DNA of 64,000 nucleotides from Schistocerca nitens (GCF_023898315.1 NC_064616.1:709805389-709869388), one strand, 5' to 3'; positions 20,201 through 32,770 are shown, counted from the stretch's first letter. Made by a program: numbers and translations. The notes: a model not told the origin generated them from the letters alone.

Positions 20201-20929
20201 TGTCACATAACTGGAAAATCGGAAACTGAAGATGCGGCTTATCACACTGAAAAATGGAGTAATCGCTTAGTTTATCAAAACAAAAACAAAAATTCACAAT
20301 CACGATCGGCACACACACAATTATGTAAATGGTGTAACTTTCAGTATTTCAAATTGTTTCACAAGTTGCTCAAATGTATCGGAACAATCCGAATTTCTGT
20401 TTGCCCCATATTTATCCAAACAATTACATAAATAGTGTAAAGAATGTAAAATGCATAAAGTGTACTTTACAGGCTGCACATAAGCACTTGAATGGTCTGA
20501 ATTTCTATTTTTGTGTCATATTTAAGCAACATTTTCGTAGAGGTTGTAAACTGCAGTATTTCAAGGTACTTTACGGAGTGCTCATATAGATACGCAGCGG
20601 ACGTTGTCATGCTTTCGCCTACCTAGGTTTGGCTACTTTTCAAGGTCACCAACTACCCACTTTCAGCAGCTTTGCAAGATCACCATCCAAAAACACATAG
20701 AGTTCATCGTAAACAGGAAAATATATTAGGATTTTTGGCAGGGTAACGAATAAGAAAAGAAATATTCTTGTAGAAAATCTTTATTAATTTCTGCTTATAC
20801 ATTCACATACAGAAAACAAGTCTTTCTTTATGCCCTGTTGAGGCAGATTTGAATTATAAGTTAAATGTTAAGCTGCCAGAGACTTTTTTTTTTTTTTTTG
20901 CTGTTGACAATAACGATACCGTATACATT
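20200..20929. other. AT-rich, no gene recognised
   Basis: The 71-codon frame at 20374-20589 is made of two diverged copies of about 120 bp (CCGAATTTCTGTTTG... and CTGAATTTCTATTTT...), not a known protein. A T-run lies at about 20885-20900 just before LINE copy B. Confidence 0.4.
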
Positions 20930-23788
20930 TACATTTAGTGAGGTTACATTTAGTTAGGTTAGGAGGCTTCGGGAAAGTACGGGGTGGGCTGCAATCTCAA
21001 AGGGTGCATGGCAAAAACAGGACGTGCTTGGATCAAGGAACAGTCGGAATTGTAGTTGTAAATTGTTGTAGTTGTGCTGGGAAAGTCCCTGAGCTTCAAG
21101 CGCTAATAGAAAGCACAGAAGCTGAAATCGTTATAAGTACAAAAAGCTGGCTAAAGCCTGAAATAAGTTCTGCAGAAATTTTTACGAAGCCTCAGACGGT
21201 GTTCAGGAAAGATAGATTAGGCAGAATTGGTGGTGGAGTGTTTGTGTCTGTCAGTAGTGGTTTATCTTGTAGTGAAGTCGAAGTAGATACTCCGTGCGAA
21301 TTGGTATGGGTAGAGGTTATACTTAACAGCCGAACTAAGTTAATGATTGGCTCCTTCTACCGACCCCCAGACTCCGATGATATAGTTGCTGAACAGTTCA
21401 GAGAAAATTTGAGTTCCGTAAAAAATAAATACCCCACTCATACGGTTATAGTTGGTGGGGACTTCAACCTTCCCTCGATATGTAGGCAAAAATACTTGTT
21501 CAAAACCGGTGGTAGGCAGAAAACATCTTTCGAGAATGTCCTAAATGCTTTCTCCGAAAATTATTTCGAGCAGTTAGTCCACGAACCCACGCGAATTGTA
21601 AATGGTTGCGAAAACACACTTGACCTCTTAGCCACAAACAATCCAGAGCTAACAGAGAGCATCATGACTGATACAGGAATTAGTGATCACAAGGTCGTTG
21701 TAGCTAGGCTCAATACCGTTTCTTCCAAATCCACCAGAAACAAACGCAAAATAATTTTACTTAAAAAAGTGGATAAAGTGTCACTAGAAGCCTTCCTAAG
21801 TGACAATCTCCATTCCTTCCGAACTGACTATGCAAATGTAGACGAGATGTGGCTCAAATTCAAAGATATAGTAGCAACAGCAATTGAGAGATTCATACCT
21901 TAAACTGGTAAGAGACGGAACTGATCCCCCATGGTACACAAAACAGGTCCGAACGCTGTTGGAGAGGCAACGGAAAAAGCACGCAAAGTTCATAAGAACG
22001 CGAAATCCCTAAGATTGGCTAAAATTTACAGACGCGCGAAATTTGGCACGGCCTTCAATGCGAGATGCCTTTAATAGGTTCCACAACGAAACATTGTCTC
22101 GAAATTTGGTAGAAAATCCGAAGAAATTCTGGTCGTATGTAAAGTACACAAGCGGCAAGACGCAGTCAATACCTTCGCTGCGCAGTGCCGATGGTACTGT
22201 TACCGACGACTGTGTCGCTAAAGCGGAGTTATTGAACGCAGTTTTCCGAAATTCCTTCACCAGGAAAGACGAATGGAATATTCCAGAATTTGAAACACGA
22301 ACAGCTGCTAGAATGAGTTTCTTAGAAGTAGATACCTTAGGGGTTGCGAAGCAACTCAAATCGCTTGATACGGGCAAGTCTTCAGGTCCAGATTGTATAC
22401 CGATTAGGTTCCTTTCAGATTACGCTGATACAATAGCTCCCTACTTAGCAATAATATACAACCGCTCGCTCACCGATAGATCTGTACCTACAGATTGGAC
22501 AAATGCGCAGGTCGCACCAGTGTTTAAGAAGGATAGTAGGAGTAACCCATCGAACTACAGACGTATATCATTGACGTCGGTTTGCAGTAGGGTCTTGGAG
22601 CATATACTGTATTCAAATATTATGAATCACCTCGCATTGAATGATCTATTGATACGTAATCAGCATGGTTTCAGAAAACATCGTTCTTGTGCAACGCAGC
22701 TAGCTCTTTATTTGCACGAAGTAATGGCCGCTATCGACAGGGGATCTCAAGTTGATTCCGTATTTCTAGATTTCCGGAAAGATTTTGACACTGTTCCTCA
22801 CCAGCGACTACTAATCAAGCTGCGGGCCTATGGGGCATCGTCTCAGTTGTGCGACTGGATTCGTGATTTCCTGTCAGGAAGGTCGCAGTTCGTAGTAATA
22901 GACGGCAAATCATCGAGTAAAACTGAAGTGATATCAGGTGTTCCCCAGGAAAGCGTCCTGGGACCTCTGCTGTTCCTGATCTATATAAATGACCTGGGTG
23001 ACAATCTGAGCAGTTCTCTTAGGTTGTTCGCAGATGATGCTGTAATTTACCTTCTAGTAAGGTCATCCGAAGACCAGTATCATTTGCAAAGCGATTTAGA
23101 AAAGATTACTGTATGGTGTGGCAGGTGGAAGTTGACGCTAAATAACGAAAAGTGTGAGGTGATCCACATGAGTTCCAAAAGAAATCCGTTGGAATTCGAT
23201 TACTCGATAAATAGTAAAATTCTCAAGGCTGTAAATTCAACTAAGTACCTGGGTGTTAAAATTACGAACAACTTCAGTTGGAAAGACACTTAGAAGATGC
23301 AACAAGTCCACTAATGAGACAGCTTACACTACACTCGTTCGTCCTCTGTTAGAATATTGCTGCGCGGTGTGGGATCCTTACCAGGTGGGATTGACGGAGG
23401 ACATCGAAAGGGTGCAAAAAAGGGCAGCCCGTTTTGTATTATCACGTAATAGGGGAGAGAGTGTGGCAGATATGATACGCAAGTTGGGATGGAAGTCATT
23501 AAAGCAAAGACGTTTTTCGTCGCGGCGAGATCTATTTACGAAATTTCAGTCACCATCTTTCTCTTCCGAATGCGAAAATATTTTGTTGAGCCCAACCTAC
23601 ATAGGTAGGAATGATCATCAAAATAAAATAAGAGAAATCAGAGCTCGAACAGAAAGGTTTAGGTGTTCGTTTTTCCCGCGCTGTTCGGGAGTGGAGTGGT
23701 AGAGAGATGTATGATTGTGGTTCGATGAACCCTCTGCCAAGCACTTAAATGTGAATTGCAGAGTAATCATGTAGATGTAGATGTAGAC
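20930..23788 (+). mobile_element. CR1/L2-like LINE copy B, nearly complete ORF2
   Basis: Non-LTR retrotransposon with endonuclease then reverse transcriptase and a 3' microsatellite tail (GTAGAT repeats to 23788). It gives the uninterrupted version of the sequence into which the Polinton inserted in copy A. The superfamily assignment rests on domain order, the endonuclease motifs (KSWLKPEIS, GGGVFVSVS) and the tail type. Confidence 0.92.
21000..23702 (+). pseudogene. LINE copy B ORF2: endonuclease + reverse transcriptase, broken
   Basis: The apurinic-type endonuclease (to 21903) has STKSWLKPEI, FRKDRLGRIGGGVFV, GSFYRPPDSDD, VGGDFNLPS and the late TGISDHKVVVARL block. Reverse transcriptase (22043-23290) has GPDCIPIRFLSDYADTIAP, SVFLDFRKDFDTVPHQRLL, SGVPQESVLGPLLFLIYIND and the catalytic LFADDAVIY. 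The C-terminal block follows at 23290-23702. Breaks: the frame changes between endonuclease and RT (stop at 21901-21903), and a 56-bp deletion relative to copy A near 23,283 shifts the frame. Not active as it stands. Confidence 0.92.
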
Positions 23789-25537
23789 AATATGCCAGTT
23801 CTGCTGGACAAATATCTCAGCTTTTTCCAACATCTTGAATTAAGGTTCACTGTACAAGAATTTCTAATGCATAATATGATAGTAGTAGGCTTCCCAGGGC
23901 ACATGCTACATTTAAAATAGGCATTTAAAACAACTATCCAGAAACAGTAACTTATTATTAAGAACATTACCTATAAACAAAAAGCAATTGTCCATTTCTA
24001 CAACAGTGTGCACAGTATCTTCAAAATCGAGAACAGACATTGGTTAAATGATGAAGACAGATGTGATGCAATTTCATTGATGTTATTTATTGACAGAGCC
24101 ACATTAACTTGGAACAAAATCGATAGTAAAAAAATAACTATAAATAGCGGTAGGACAATCAACACTGTATAACATTAAAAACTCCAAAAACGGTGTAGAA
24201 TGAGCAAAAATTATGTGTCATATTTCAGAACTTACGTAGAAGAAGTGGTCATGCATAAAAAGACTGTTCAAAGAAGTAACTGAAAAGTAAAAACGTTAAA
24301 TAATTTTGACAGAAAAATTAGTTACAGGTTGGAACATTAAAATTTTAGATGTGTTTATGATTGAGTAGTTAGCTGACAAAATTTTCAACATTAAGTGTTT
24401 CATTGTCAACAATTACATGAGCAATAATCAATGAACACATTCTTTGTGTTATTGCAACAATAATGTAATACATGTTAAGGAATATAGTTGAAAATATGGC
24501 TACAGAAGTCCTTTCACTCAGTTCAATAATTATCTATCTAAATGAAGAATTGTGTGTGACTATTCCAAGCAACAATTGGAAAAAAATTGGCGTGTTATTT
24601 AACACAATCTGAATTTAAAACATAAAATAATAATATACAAAATTTATAAGAAAAGCAAGTTACTGTATATAATTAGGTTCTAGAAATTGCAAAATTTATT
24701 TGATCATGACATTAGTATAACTGTACTTAGCAAAAATTATAATCTTCACCTTTGGGATGAACATTTTGAAATAACAGTGAATAGCTAAAAAACGAAAGAA
24801 ATTAAAGCTGATGAAATTAGATATACATAAAAGGTATATGTTACAACGTTTAAGAATTACCTTACCACGATTTCAGGTGAAGTTTAACTGTACTGGTTTC
24901 GTGATTTATCTAACGAAACAGAAAATCTACAGGCTTACATCTTCATCTTTTAATACCTATTGCTTGGATAACATTAGATGAGCTCATCAATATACAGCCT
25001 CGCAGTGAGGATATCTCATAGAAGACATACCTTTGAGAAAAAAGTAAAGACATTTCTGCGAAATAACAGATATGCTAATATTTCTATCACATATCGTAAG
25101 TTAAATGGTTCTCAAGGATGAGAAATAAACAACTCTTATTTTTTCATTTAATGTTGATTAAAAACTTTAATAGAAGAAGTTAAGTGTATACCTACTGAAG
25201 GGCGTGAAATAAGTCCTACGCTGTTACATCCGAGCATCGTTTTAATTTGGTCTGAAGTCAGGTTATGTGACAAGGATGATAAAATACCGTGTGTCCCTTC
25301 CAAGATTCATCAGGTTCATTTTTCTGGAGTTTCGGCAAGTATTTCCAGTTTCGTCTTTATGACGTATAGATGAAGTCACCCCAAACAACAACCACTCACT
25401 ATGCGCCGGTTAGTTTTCCGCTAAAAAACAATTTTTAAAGCGGAAGTTAATGAGCCCATTCGTTAGGAGGATAAAAATTAGTCTGCTGCGATGTTCTTTT
25501 TATCGGTATATATTAATTATTGATTTGTATTGTATTA
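23789..25537. other. AT-rich, no gene recognised
   Basis: About 1.75 kb of AT-rich DNA with no sustained frame on either strand and no repeat that I recognise. Confidence 0.45.
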
Positions 25538-25539
25538 TA

Positions 25540-26961
25540 CACTCCTGGAAATGAAAAAAGAACACCTTGACACCGGCGTGTCAGACCCACCATACTTGCT
25601 CCGGACACTGCGAGAGGGCTGTACAAGCAATGATCACACGCACGGCACAGCGGACACACCAGGAACCGCGGTGTTGGCCGTCGAATGGCGCTAGCTGCGC
25701 AGCATTTGTGCACCGCCGCCGTCAGTGTCAGCCGGTTTGCCGTGGCATACGGAGCTCCATCGCAGTCTTTTAACACTGGTAGCATGCCGCGACAGCGTGG
25801 ACGTGAACCGTATGTGCAGTTGACGGACTTTGAGCAAGGGCGTATAGTGGGCATGCGGGAGGCCGGGTGGACGTACCGCCGAATTGCTCAACACGTGGGG
25901 CGTGAGGTCTCCACAGTACATCGATGCTGTCGCCAGTGGTCGGCGGAAGGTGCACGTGCCCGTCGACCTGGGACCGGACCGCAGCGACGCACGGATGCAC
26001 GCCAAGACCGTAGGATCCTACGCAGTGCCGTAGGGGACCGCACCGCCACTTCCCAGCAAATTAGGGACACTTTTGCTCCTGGGGTATCGGCGAGGACCAT
26101 TCGCAACCGTCTCCATGAAGCTGGGCTACGGTCCCGCACACCGTTAGGCCGTCTTCCGCTCACGCCCCAACATCGTGCAGCCCGCCTCCAGTGGTGTCGC
26201 GACAGGCGTGGATGGAGGGACGAATGGAGACGTGTCGTCTTCAGCGATGAGAGTCGCTTCTGCCTTGGTGCCAATGATGGTCGTATGCGTGTTTGGCGCC
26301 GTGCAGGTGAGCGCCACAATCAGGACTGCATATGACCGAGGCACACAGGGCCAACACCCGGCATCATGGTGTGGGGAGCGATCTCCTACACTGGCCTTAC
26401 ACCACTGGTGATCGTCGAGGGGACACTGAATAGTGCACGGTACATCCAAACCGTCATCGAACCCATCGTTCTACCACTCCTAGTCCGGCAAGGGAACTTG
26501 CTGTTCCAACAGGACAATGCACGTCCGCATGTATCCCGTGCCACCCAACGTGCTCTAGAAGGTGTAAGTCAACTACCCTGGCCAGCAAGATCTCCGGATC
26601 TGTCCCCCATTGAGCATGTTTGGGACTGGATGAAGCGTCGTCTCACGCGGTCTGCACGTCCCGCACGAACGCTGGTCCCACTGAGGCGCCAGGTGGAAAT
26701 GGCATGGCAAGCCGTTCCACAGGACTACATCCAGCATCTCTACGATCGTCTCCATGGGAGAATAGCAGCCTGCATTGCTGCGAAAGGTGGATATACACTG
26801 TACTAGTGCCGATATTGTGCATGCTCTGTTGCCTGTGTCTATGTGCCTGTGGTTCTGTCAGTGTGATCATGTGATGTATCTGACCCCAGGAATGTGTCAA
26901 TAAAGTTTCCCCTTCCTGGGACAATGAATTCACGGTGTTCTTATTTCAATTTCCAGGAGTG
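25540..26961 (+). mobile_element. Tc1/mariner-like element, family 1, copy 1 (1,422 bp)
   Basis: Terminal inverted repeats of about 27 bp begin CACTCCTGGAAAT and end ATTTCCAGGAGTG, flanked by TA on both sides (25538-25539, 26962-26963). The length matches copy 2 at 42665 exactly, and the two copies look about 98-99% identical by eye. Confidence 0.97.
25784..26806 (+). pseudogene. Tc1/mariner transposase, one premature stop
   Basis: Cut-and-paste transposase, 340 codons from MPRQRGREPY to GGYTLY. Two N-terminal helix-turn-helix parts (about 11-55 and 75-115) bind the TIRs. The catalytic acidic residues are as in copy 2. Compared with copy 2, codon 184 CGA (Arg) has become TGA at 26333-26335, a CpG-type change; the frame then stays open to the normal stop. 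The start is chosen by comparison with copy 2. Upstream frames from 25685 lie in the 5' untranslated part. Confidence 0.95.
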
Positions 26962-26963
26962 TA

Positions 26964-27620
26964 TTATAATTATTAAATTACGAAGCATAATCAGTAGTCC
27001 AGCAGCGACTGAGCATCGCCCTGGCTCGTGCAGACAGCTACCGAATACAGCAGCACTGCTCAGTCACTAACGGAGTACTGATTATTCTTCATGTTATAAT
27101 GGTCCTGTTAATACACATTAATAACAAGAAAATTGCAGTAGAGGGAAACAATCCTACTGTTTCCATCGACACTCGACTTTGCATGAAAGACGTGATAAGC
27201 AGTATTTATTTGGGGCGACTCCAGCTACATATTGGAAAAGTTAAATTGTAGATATCTGCCGAAACAACACAGGAAATGCCCATGACGACTGTTAGGAGGG
27301 ATACCATGTATAATCGTGTTGGTTCTACTAAGAAAGCCATCAATGAAGAATATGTTGGCCAGTGAGAAATCCCTTAGGCTGCACTGAAATTTTATTTTAT
27401 TCGTTGCTAAAGTATTCTAATAGTGACAAAGTGTTGAAAATGTGTGCTACAGAGTTTTTGTGAGAAAATGATAGAATTAGATGCAGGGATCGATGTAATT
27501 TGGATTTATTTTTCTGAGTAAGTATTGATTACTTGAGCACAAGCATTGTGTCGTCGACAGGCAAAAAGAAAAGAATGAAAAATTTTCTCGATTTCGGACG
27601 AATTATTAAACGAACAAGGG

Positions 27621-27687
<67 letters not shown>

Positions 27688-27700
27688 GCGGTTATGCCCT
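26964..27700. other. No gene; CA microsatellite at 27,623-27,686
   Basis: Non-coding stretch ending in a (CA)n run of about 60 bp with two interruptions. The frame at 27533-27718 is generated by the CA repeat and is not a gene. Confidence 0.6.
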
Positions 27701-27714
27701 CATCACATAGAGGC

Positions 27715-27829
27715 GTGATGACTGGGTGTTGTGTGATGTCGTTAGGTTAGTTAGGTTTAGGTAGTTCTAAGTTCTAGGGGACTGATGACCTTAGATGTTA
27801 AGTCCCATAGTGCTCAGAGCCATTTGAGC
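27715..27829 (+). mobile_element. SINE type 2, 5'-truncated
   Basis: Begins within the core (GTGATGACTGGGTGTTGTGT) and runs through the shared 3' tail to CAGAGCCATTTGAGC. Flanked by the exact 14-bp duplication CATCACATAGAGGC (27701-27714, 27830-27843), so the truncation took place during insertion. Confidence 0.9.
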
Positions 27830-28069
27830 CATCACATAGAGGCCGCTGCTGTCGCGTTGTCATCCTGGAGAGGGGTCGGTAAGCGTGCTACTGGCTGACT
27901 TCTCACAGCCGTCTCTGCTCTATCGTTCCCGACTGGCGTGCCGGCGCTTTACTTTACGCCGTAACACACACACACACACAACTCTTTACTCTGTACAGTA
28001 TTTGGCATGGCGTCTAGTTTATGCATCTGTTCTCATGTGAACCTGAAAGATCCCAAAATTGTGCTTTAC

Positions 28070-28317
28070 TCAAAATAAGATGTCTTCAGTTGCACAACTG
28101 AAATATTTTATTGCACTGAATCGGTTTCGACGGATTAATCTGTAATCTTCGAAAGCTCAGTGCTGGCTTCTAACATGGATAAGCTGCTGTCAAATTAGGA
28201 TTTTGACATTTGCATAGCTAAGTACTGAACTTGCGATGATGATAGATTAATCTGTCGAAACTGGTTAAGTGCAGTAAAATACTTCAACTGCGCAGCTGAC
28301 GAATGATTTTATTTTGA
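28070..28317. mobile_element. Fold-back (hairpin) element, MITE-like
   Basis: Two inverted arms of about 115 bp meet near 28,195. The outer half is strongest: ATTTTATTGCACTGAATCGG and TTTCGACGGATTAATCT pair with AGATTAATCTGTCGAAACTG and GTTAAGTGCAGTAAAATAC. No coding content. No clear target duplication was found, so the exact ends are uncertain. Confidence 0.7.
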
Positions 28318-28760
28318 AAATAATATTTACCACAGTTGCTGGAAAAATGACAGCTATGAATAAAATCGTAAATTGTACTTTTTCTCATTTTATCATAAAC
28401 GTGGTCTATGTAATAAGATGGGAACTGATTTATAAACTTGTCAAGAAACCCATTTAACTAATAATTACATTTAGGGTAGCTACTAGTTTATTTTTTATGT
28501 TCCAAAAGTTCTGACATTGTATTATGAATTATTGATACGTATACTAGAATAGAAAATCGAGTGGAGAATAAACCAGATTCTCTTAGGGCTCACTATATAA
28601 CAGTAACTGCATTAATTCCATCACAGCAGTGAATCCCAGTTCAGTCTCTGGGTAGTCGAAGATTGTTCCCCTAGTTGACAGATCCACCTTACCCTTCCCT
28701 TGTGTGACCAGGAAGGTCGGCATTGAGCCAGATTCAGCTAATGAAGAGAAGTCAAATGAA
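28318..28760. other. No gene recognised
   Basis: AT-rich non-coding sequence; a 76-codon minus-strand frame at 28583-28813 has no recognisable domain. Confidence 0.4.
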
Positions 28761-28769
28761 ATGGAAACA

Positions 28770-29830
28770 TGAATCCAATCACCAGTGTGTTTCGTAGATG
28801 TCAGAAGGTTCAAAATCAGATAGCACGAAGTTTGAACGAAGCGAAATTGTCATCTGGGAGGGAAGGGTTGTCATTCTGCATCTATGCCGGTACAAGAACT
28901 GCAGCTACGACAGCAGTACAGGTATGGAAACAGTGGATAAAACAGGGTCATATTCATCGATGAGTGGGTACTATACCACACGATGTGACCACTAGACGAG
29001 ATGACTTCCATCTTGTCCTTGCGGCTACCATGGACTGTGTAGCGTCGTCCATGGTGACAGCTTGCTCTGGAGCTCTGCAAACCATTCTGAATTGACAGTG
29101 TCAGCCGTTATTGGCCGTCTTCAGCGAGCTGGTCTTGTGATCCGCACGCCATTGCATCGACTTCCATTCTCTAGGTACTACAAATACCCTCGTTTCCGCC
29201 GGCCGCGGTGGCCGTGCGGTTCTAGGCGCGTCAGTCCGGAATCGCGAGACTGCTACGGTCGCAGGTTCGAATCCTGCCTCCGGCATGGATGTGTGTGATG
29301 TCCTTAGGTTAGTTAGGTTTAAGTAGTTCTAAGTTCTAGGGGACTGATGACCTCAGATGTTAAGTCCCATAGTGCTCAGAGCCATTTGAACCATTTGAAC
29401 CCTCGTTTCCATAGGCACACGACTAAAGTCACTGCCATACTGAATACTGAAGAAGAGTGTTCTAGAAACTGTTCAGCTTCAGCCTGTCGAACAGTGATGG
29501 CAGCATACAAGATGCTATTGTAGTGACTGAATTCTAATAATCTGCATTGTTTGACGGTATAGCCAGCAAATGTCAGTCATGATGGTGTGGGTAAATTATG
29601 GATACCACAACAGAATTTGGCTCCTACGTACTGAGGGAAACACTACACAGCAGTCTCCAGCTGAGGGAGGTCTTAGAGCACGATATATTGTTCCCCTTGC
29701 ATGTATTTCAGTATTTCTACATACCATGTTCCAGCATGGTAATGCCCAGCTGCATGTTACCAAGGAATTGTGTGTCCAGTTCTTTAGTGTATGCTTTGCA
29801 TTAATGCTCTGACACGCCGATTATACAATA
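28770..29830 (+). mobile_element. Degenerate Tc1-like transposase remnant, split by a SINE
   Basis: Frames read the N-terminal part (VWKQWIKQGHIHR, then TTRRDDFHLVLAATMDCVAS, then VSAVIGRLQRAGLVIRTPLH and RLPFSR). After the SINE they continue with MVWVNYGYHN and MFQHGNAQLHVTKE, the decayed F-Q-x-D-N-A-x-x-H block. Numerous stops and shifts. TIRs not found. Confidence 0.7.
29198..29398 (+). mobile_element. tRNA-derived SINE type 1
   Basis: Full-length, GCCGGCCGCGGTGGCCGTGC at the 5' end, B box GGTTCGAATCC. The exact 12-bp duplication ACCCTCGTTTCC (29186-29197, 29399-29410) lies within the Tc1-like remnant, so the SINE is the younger of the two. Confidence 0.97.
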
Positions 29831-30066
29831 CTTTCAAAAACACTTATTCTTCCATTAGCTATCTTTCGGGCTATTGAAGGCCACTGAAGGCATTTAAATG
29901 CACTTTACATTTTACATAGGTATATCTCGTCGCTGGGATGATGGTGCTGATGAAAATAGTTGCAGTTATAAGGAATCTGTCTGTTTATGCACATAAATAG
30001 AGAATTGAGTGTAATTTTTTAAGTATTCGACACACAGCTTGACAAATACCCAAATTTATTCACATA

Positions 30067-30260
30067 CACTCCTGGAAATGGAAATAAGAACACATTGACA
30101 CCGGTGTGTCAGACCCACCATACTTGCTCCGGACACTGCGAGAGGGCTGTACAAGCAATGATCACACGCACGGCACAGCGGACACACCAGGAACCGCAGT
30201 GTTGGCCGTCGAATGGCGCTAGCTGCGCAGCATTTGTGCACCGCCGCCGTCAGTGTCAGC
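30067..30260 (+). mobile_element. Tc1/mariner family 1, copy 3, 5' 194 bp only
   Basis: Starts at the usual TIR CACTCCTGGAAATGG after TA and matches copies 1 and 2 closely up to CAGTGTCAGCC, where it changes abruptly to SINE sequence. No transposase coding part remains. Confidence 0.93.
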
Positions 30261-30435
30261 CTTCAGTCCGGAACCACGGGACCGCTACGGTCGTAGGTTC
30301 GAAACCTGCCTCGGGCATGGATGTGTGTGATGTCCTTAGGTTAGTTAGGTTTAAGTAGTTCTAAGTTCTAGGGGACTGATGACCTCAGATGTTAAGTCCC
30401 ATAGTGCTCAGAGCCATTTGAACCATTTGAACTGG
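30261..30435 (+). mobile_element. SINE type 1, 5' end missing, fused to Tc1 fragment
   Basis: Begins at TTCAGTCCGGAACC, about 30 bp into the SINE, directly against the Tc1 fragment, and ends CATTTGAACCATTTGAAC. No flanking duplication was found, which suggests a deletion joined the two elements. Confidence 0.9.
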
Positions 30436-30830
30436 CACTGGGACACAATTGACATCCGAGCTGGTCTCATAAATGTTGTTTGGGGACAGATATGGGGAGT
30501 TTGCTGACCACGGCAGTACGTCAGTACCACCAGACAGTTCATAGAGACTCGTGCCATTCGTGGACGACCATTATACTGTTGAAGAATTGCACCACGATAC
30601 TGTTGCATGAGGACGCATGTTTCTGTTAGAGTTCCCTCAGTCACCCCCAGCCGTGACCTGAAGTCATACCCAACGGCTTCTGACGCCATAACAGGATGAG
30701 TAACACCCCTTAGCCTCCCTAAAACGTTGGTGGAATGGTACGTCTCCCAGGTCGCTGGGGCGGGGCGAGGGCTCGAATGCACATCCCTGTTTTTTGTTAA
30801 AATATACACCCTTCTCTAGCCGACTCAAAC
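30436..30830 (-). mobile_element. Degenerate Tc1-like transposase remnant
   Basis: The minus-strand frame 30809-30408 reads GVTEGTLTETCVLMQQYRGA, ILQQYNGRPRMARVSMNCL and TPHICPQTTFMRPARMSIVS. This follows the E-G-T-L-T..., Q-Q-D-N-x-R-P-H and S-P-D-L-S-P-I-E-H order of Tc1 transposases but with substitutions at the catalytic positions. No TIRs located. Confidence 0.65.
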
Positions 30831-31740
30831 TGCAGTTTATCGCTTTTCTTTCCCTATAACTTACAGGATCGTATAATGCTGCTAGATTTGCGTTGGGGAG
30901 CATAGAAAGCGCAGCGCAGTTGGTAACTGATCCCTCGCGAGAGGCTGCGATCGAGTTCTGCTCTCCGTCCAGCAAAAATCAACATCTTCTGCATCTATTC
31001 TTACCAAATCACAGCGCGCTGTGTAACGTAGCGCTGTGTAGCGTACCAGAACCATTTCCTCTCATTCTGGAGTGGATGAAATAAAGATCGTCAGTATCTT
31101 GCAGTATATGAACGAATTGCTGTAACAATCGTATTTGCCTCATGGTGATTACATGAGATAAAAGACAAAGGAAGTAATACGTGTCTCCACACTCAATGGA
31201 ATTTGGGCCCCCGGAATTTTGAGTGCAAATCTCTCTGCCACACAAGCGTCTTTCTTGTAGCGTTTGTCATAGAAGTCTGATGTCCATTTTTGTGTTGAGC
31301 GAACCTGTGGATCTGTTCTACGAATTTTCTCTATTTATCACGTAAAACTAACTTGTTAAGGGTTCCAGACTGGCGGAAAATCCTCAAGAATTAGTCGAAT
31401 TATTGTTTTGTTGCTGGTCTCTCCGTGAGTGAAGTACACTTTCTTAGGAGTCTTTGTGAATAGAATTTGCTTTCTTACAAATAGATTTATGTGATCGTCC
31501 ACTTTCAATCGATCCAGAAGGATATTCTCAAATATTTGACGAAAGTTCGAGTGACTGATCGCTGAACATGCAATCAAATAATATCGGGACTTTTCGTCTC
31601 TATACAAACAGTATATTAGTCTTTCTATGTTGACAGTCAGCTGCCACTGGTTTGCACCAAGCACTGACCGTCTTAACATCTGTCTAAATATCACAATAAC
31701 CTTTTTAACAATGTGTCTCCCTAGTAAACATATCTATGGA
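30831..31740. other. No gene recognised
   Basis: Short overlapping frames on both strands carry no known domain. A 112-codon minus frame at 31356-31694 is open but has no recognisable motif. Confidence 0.4.
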
Positions 31741-31744
31741 ACAA

Positions 31745-31910
31745 CTAGTATGTAGTTCAAGTTTCTGCTACTAGTCTCCACTGCAGTCTCCAAATAATCA
31801 AAGATGGCGGTGATGGAAATTAAAAAATGCAGAATAGTGATGGTGGGATCTTTAAAAATGCAAGATGGTGGTGCTGGCAGGAAATTTGAAAAAATCAACA
31901 TGGGGCAAAC
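31745..31910. repeat. Diverged dispersed repeat, copy 2
   Basis: Shares the order GTTCAAGTTTCTGCTACT...GATGGCGGTGATGG...TTAAAAA with the segment near 20015-20200. Family unknown. Confidence 0.4.
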
Positions 31911-32118
31911 TAGTCCAGTTATACTGCCTCTCCCATTCTCCATCTAACATCAAGAATACTATTAACATGAGACAGCCAATGACAGCATAGTATTGTAGTT
32001 GATGCTAAAATGAGGCAGCCAGTCGCAGTGTAGCTGCGAAATTACGCAAGCTTCATTTGACTTGCGTAAAAATGGCGCTCAGTTCAAAGATATGCAGTAA
32101 TACTCACACTCACTCATT

Positions 32119-32150
<32 letters not shown>

Positions 32151-32464
32151 CACACATTTCTGTGTTTCATTTCTCTCTGTTATCACGTGACAAATACTAT
32201 GCTCGTTACAAATGTGCAGCCACTTGACGGATTGCCTAGATAAAGATAGAAGCCTTGGTGGGTAGTGTGAGAGATAGATAGGTACTCACATCTCAGTGGT
32301 GGAGTTGCCTGATAACATGCCCAACTGACGTTCTAAGAGAGACGACACTAGTAAACTCTGGTAATGTTACGTCATATTCCTTCTATCTCTCTTGCATGAA
32401 GCACAAACAATATTATATCAATATTATATACTACAGAGGGAATGGGAAAGAAAAAACTCTCTCC

Positions 32465-32531
<67 letters not shown>

Positions 32532-32770
32532 ACACAAAACACACACACACACACAAAACACACACACACTTTTTACATTACTTGCGTTTTTCAGGTATTT
32601 ACAATGAAATCAGTCATCAACATAATTTTTCATATGGTAGTCTATTCGTCTCATCTGGAAGTATAAAATATTTACTATCCTATGGAGATATAAAAATACA
32701 TGTTATTATGATTAAATTGTATATTGTACAATTGTTTCAATTTCTGAGTTCATCTAGCATTCAGTCTTGA
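31911..32770. repeat. Microsatellites: (CA)n and (CT)n/(CA)n
   Basis: A CA run lies at about 32,113-32,156 and a compound CT-then-CA run at about 32,459-32,571. Frames here rich in Ser-Leu and Thr-His are products of the repeats. The rest is unremarkable non-coding DNA. Confidence 0.85.

Noticed and set aside
25888-26449. Long minus-strand frames opposite the Tc1/mariner transposase (also 43013-43574)
   Set aside because: Shadow frames caused by the GC-rich codon use of the transposase; the protein content has no domain.
27533-27718. His/Thr-rich protein
   Set aside because: Translation of a CA microsatellite; the same applies to the frames at 32372-32770.
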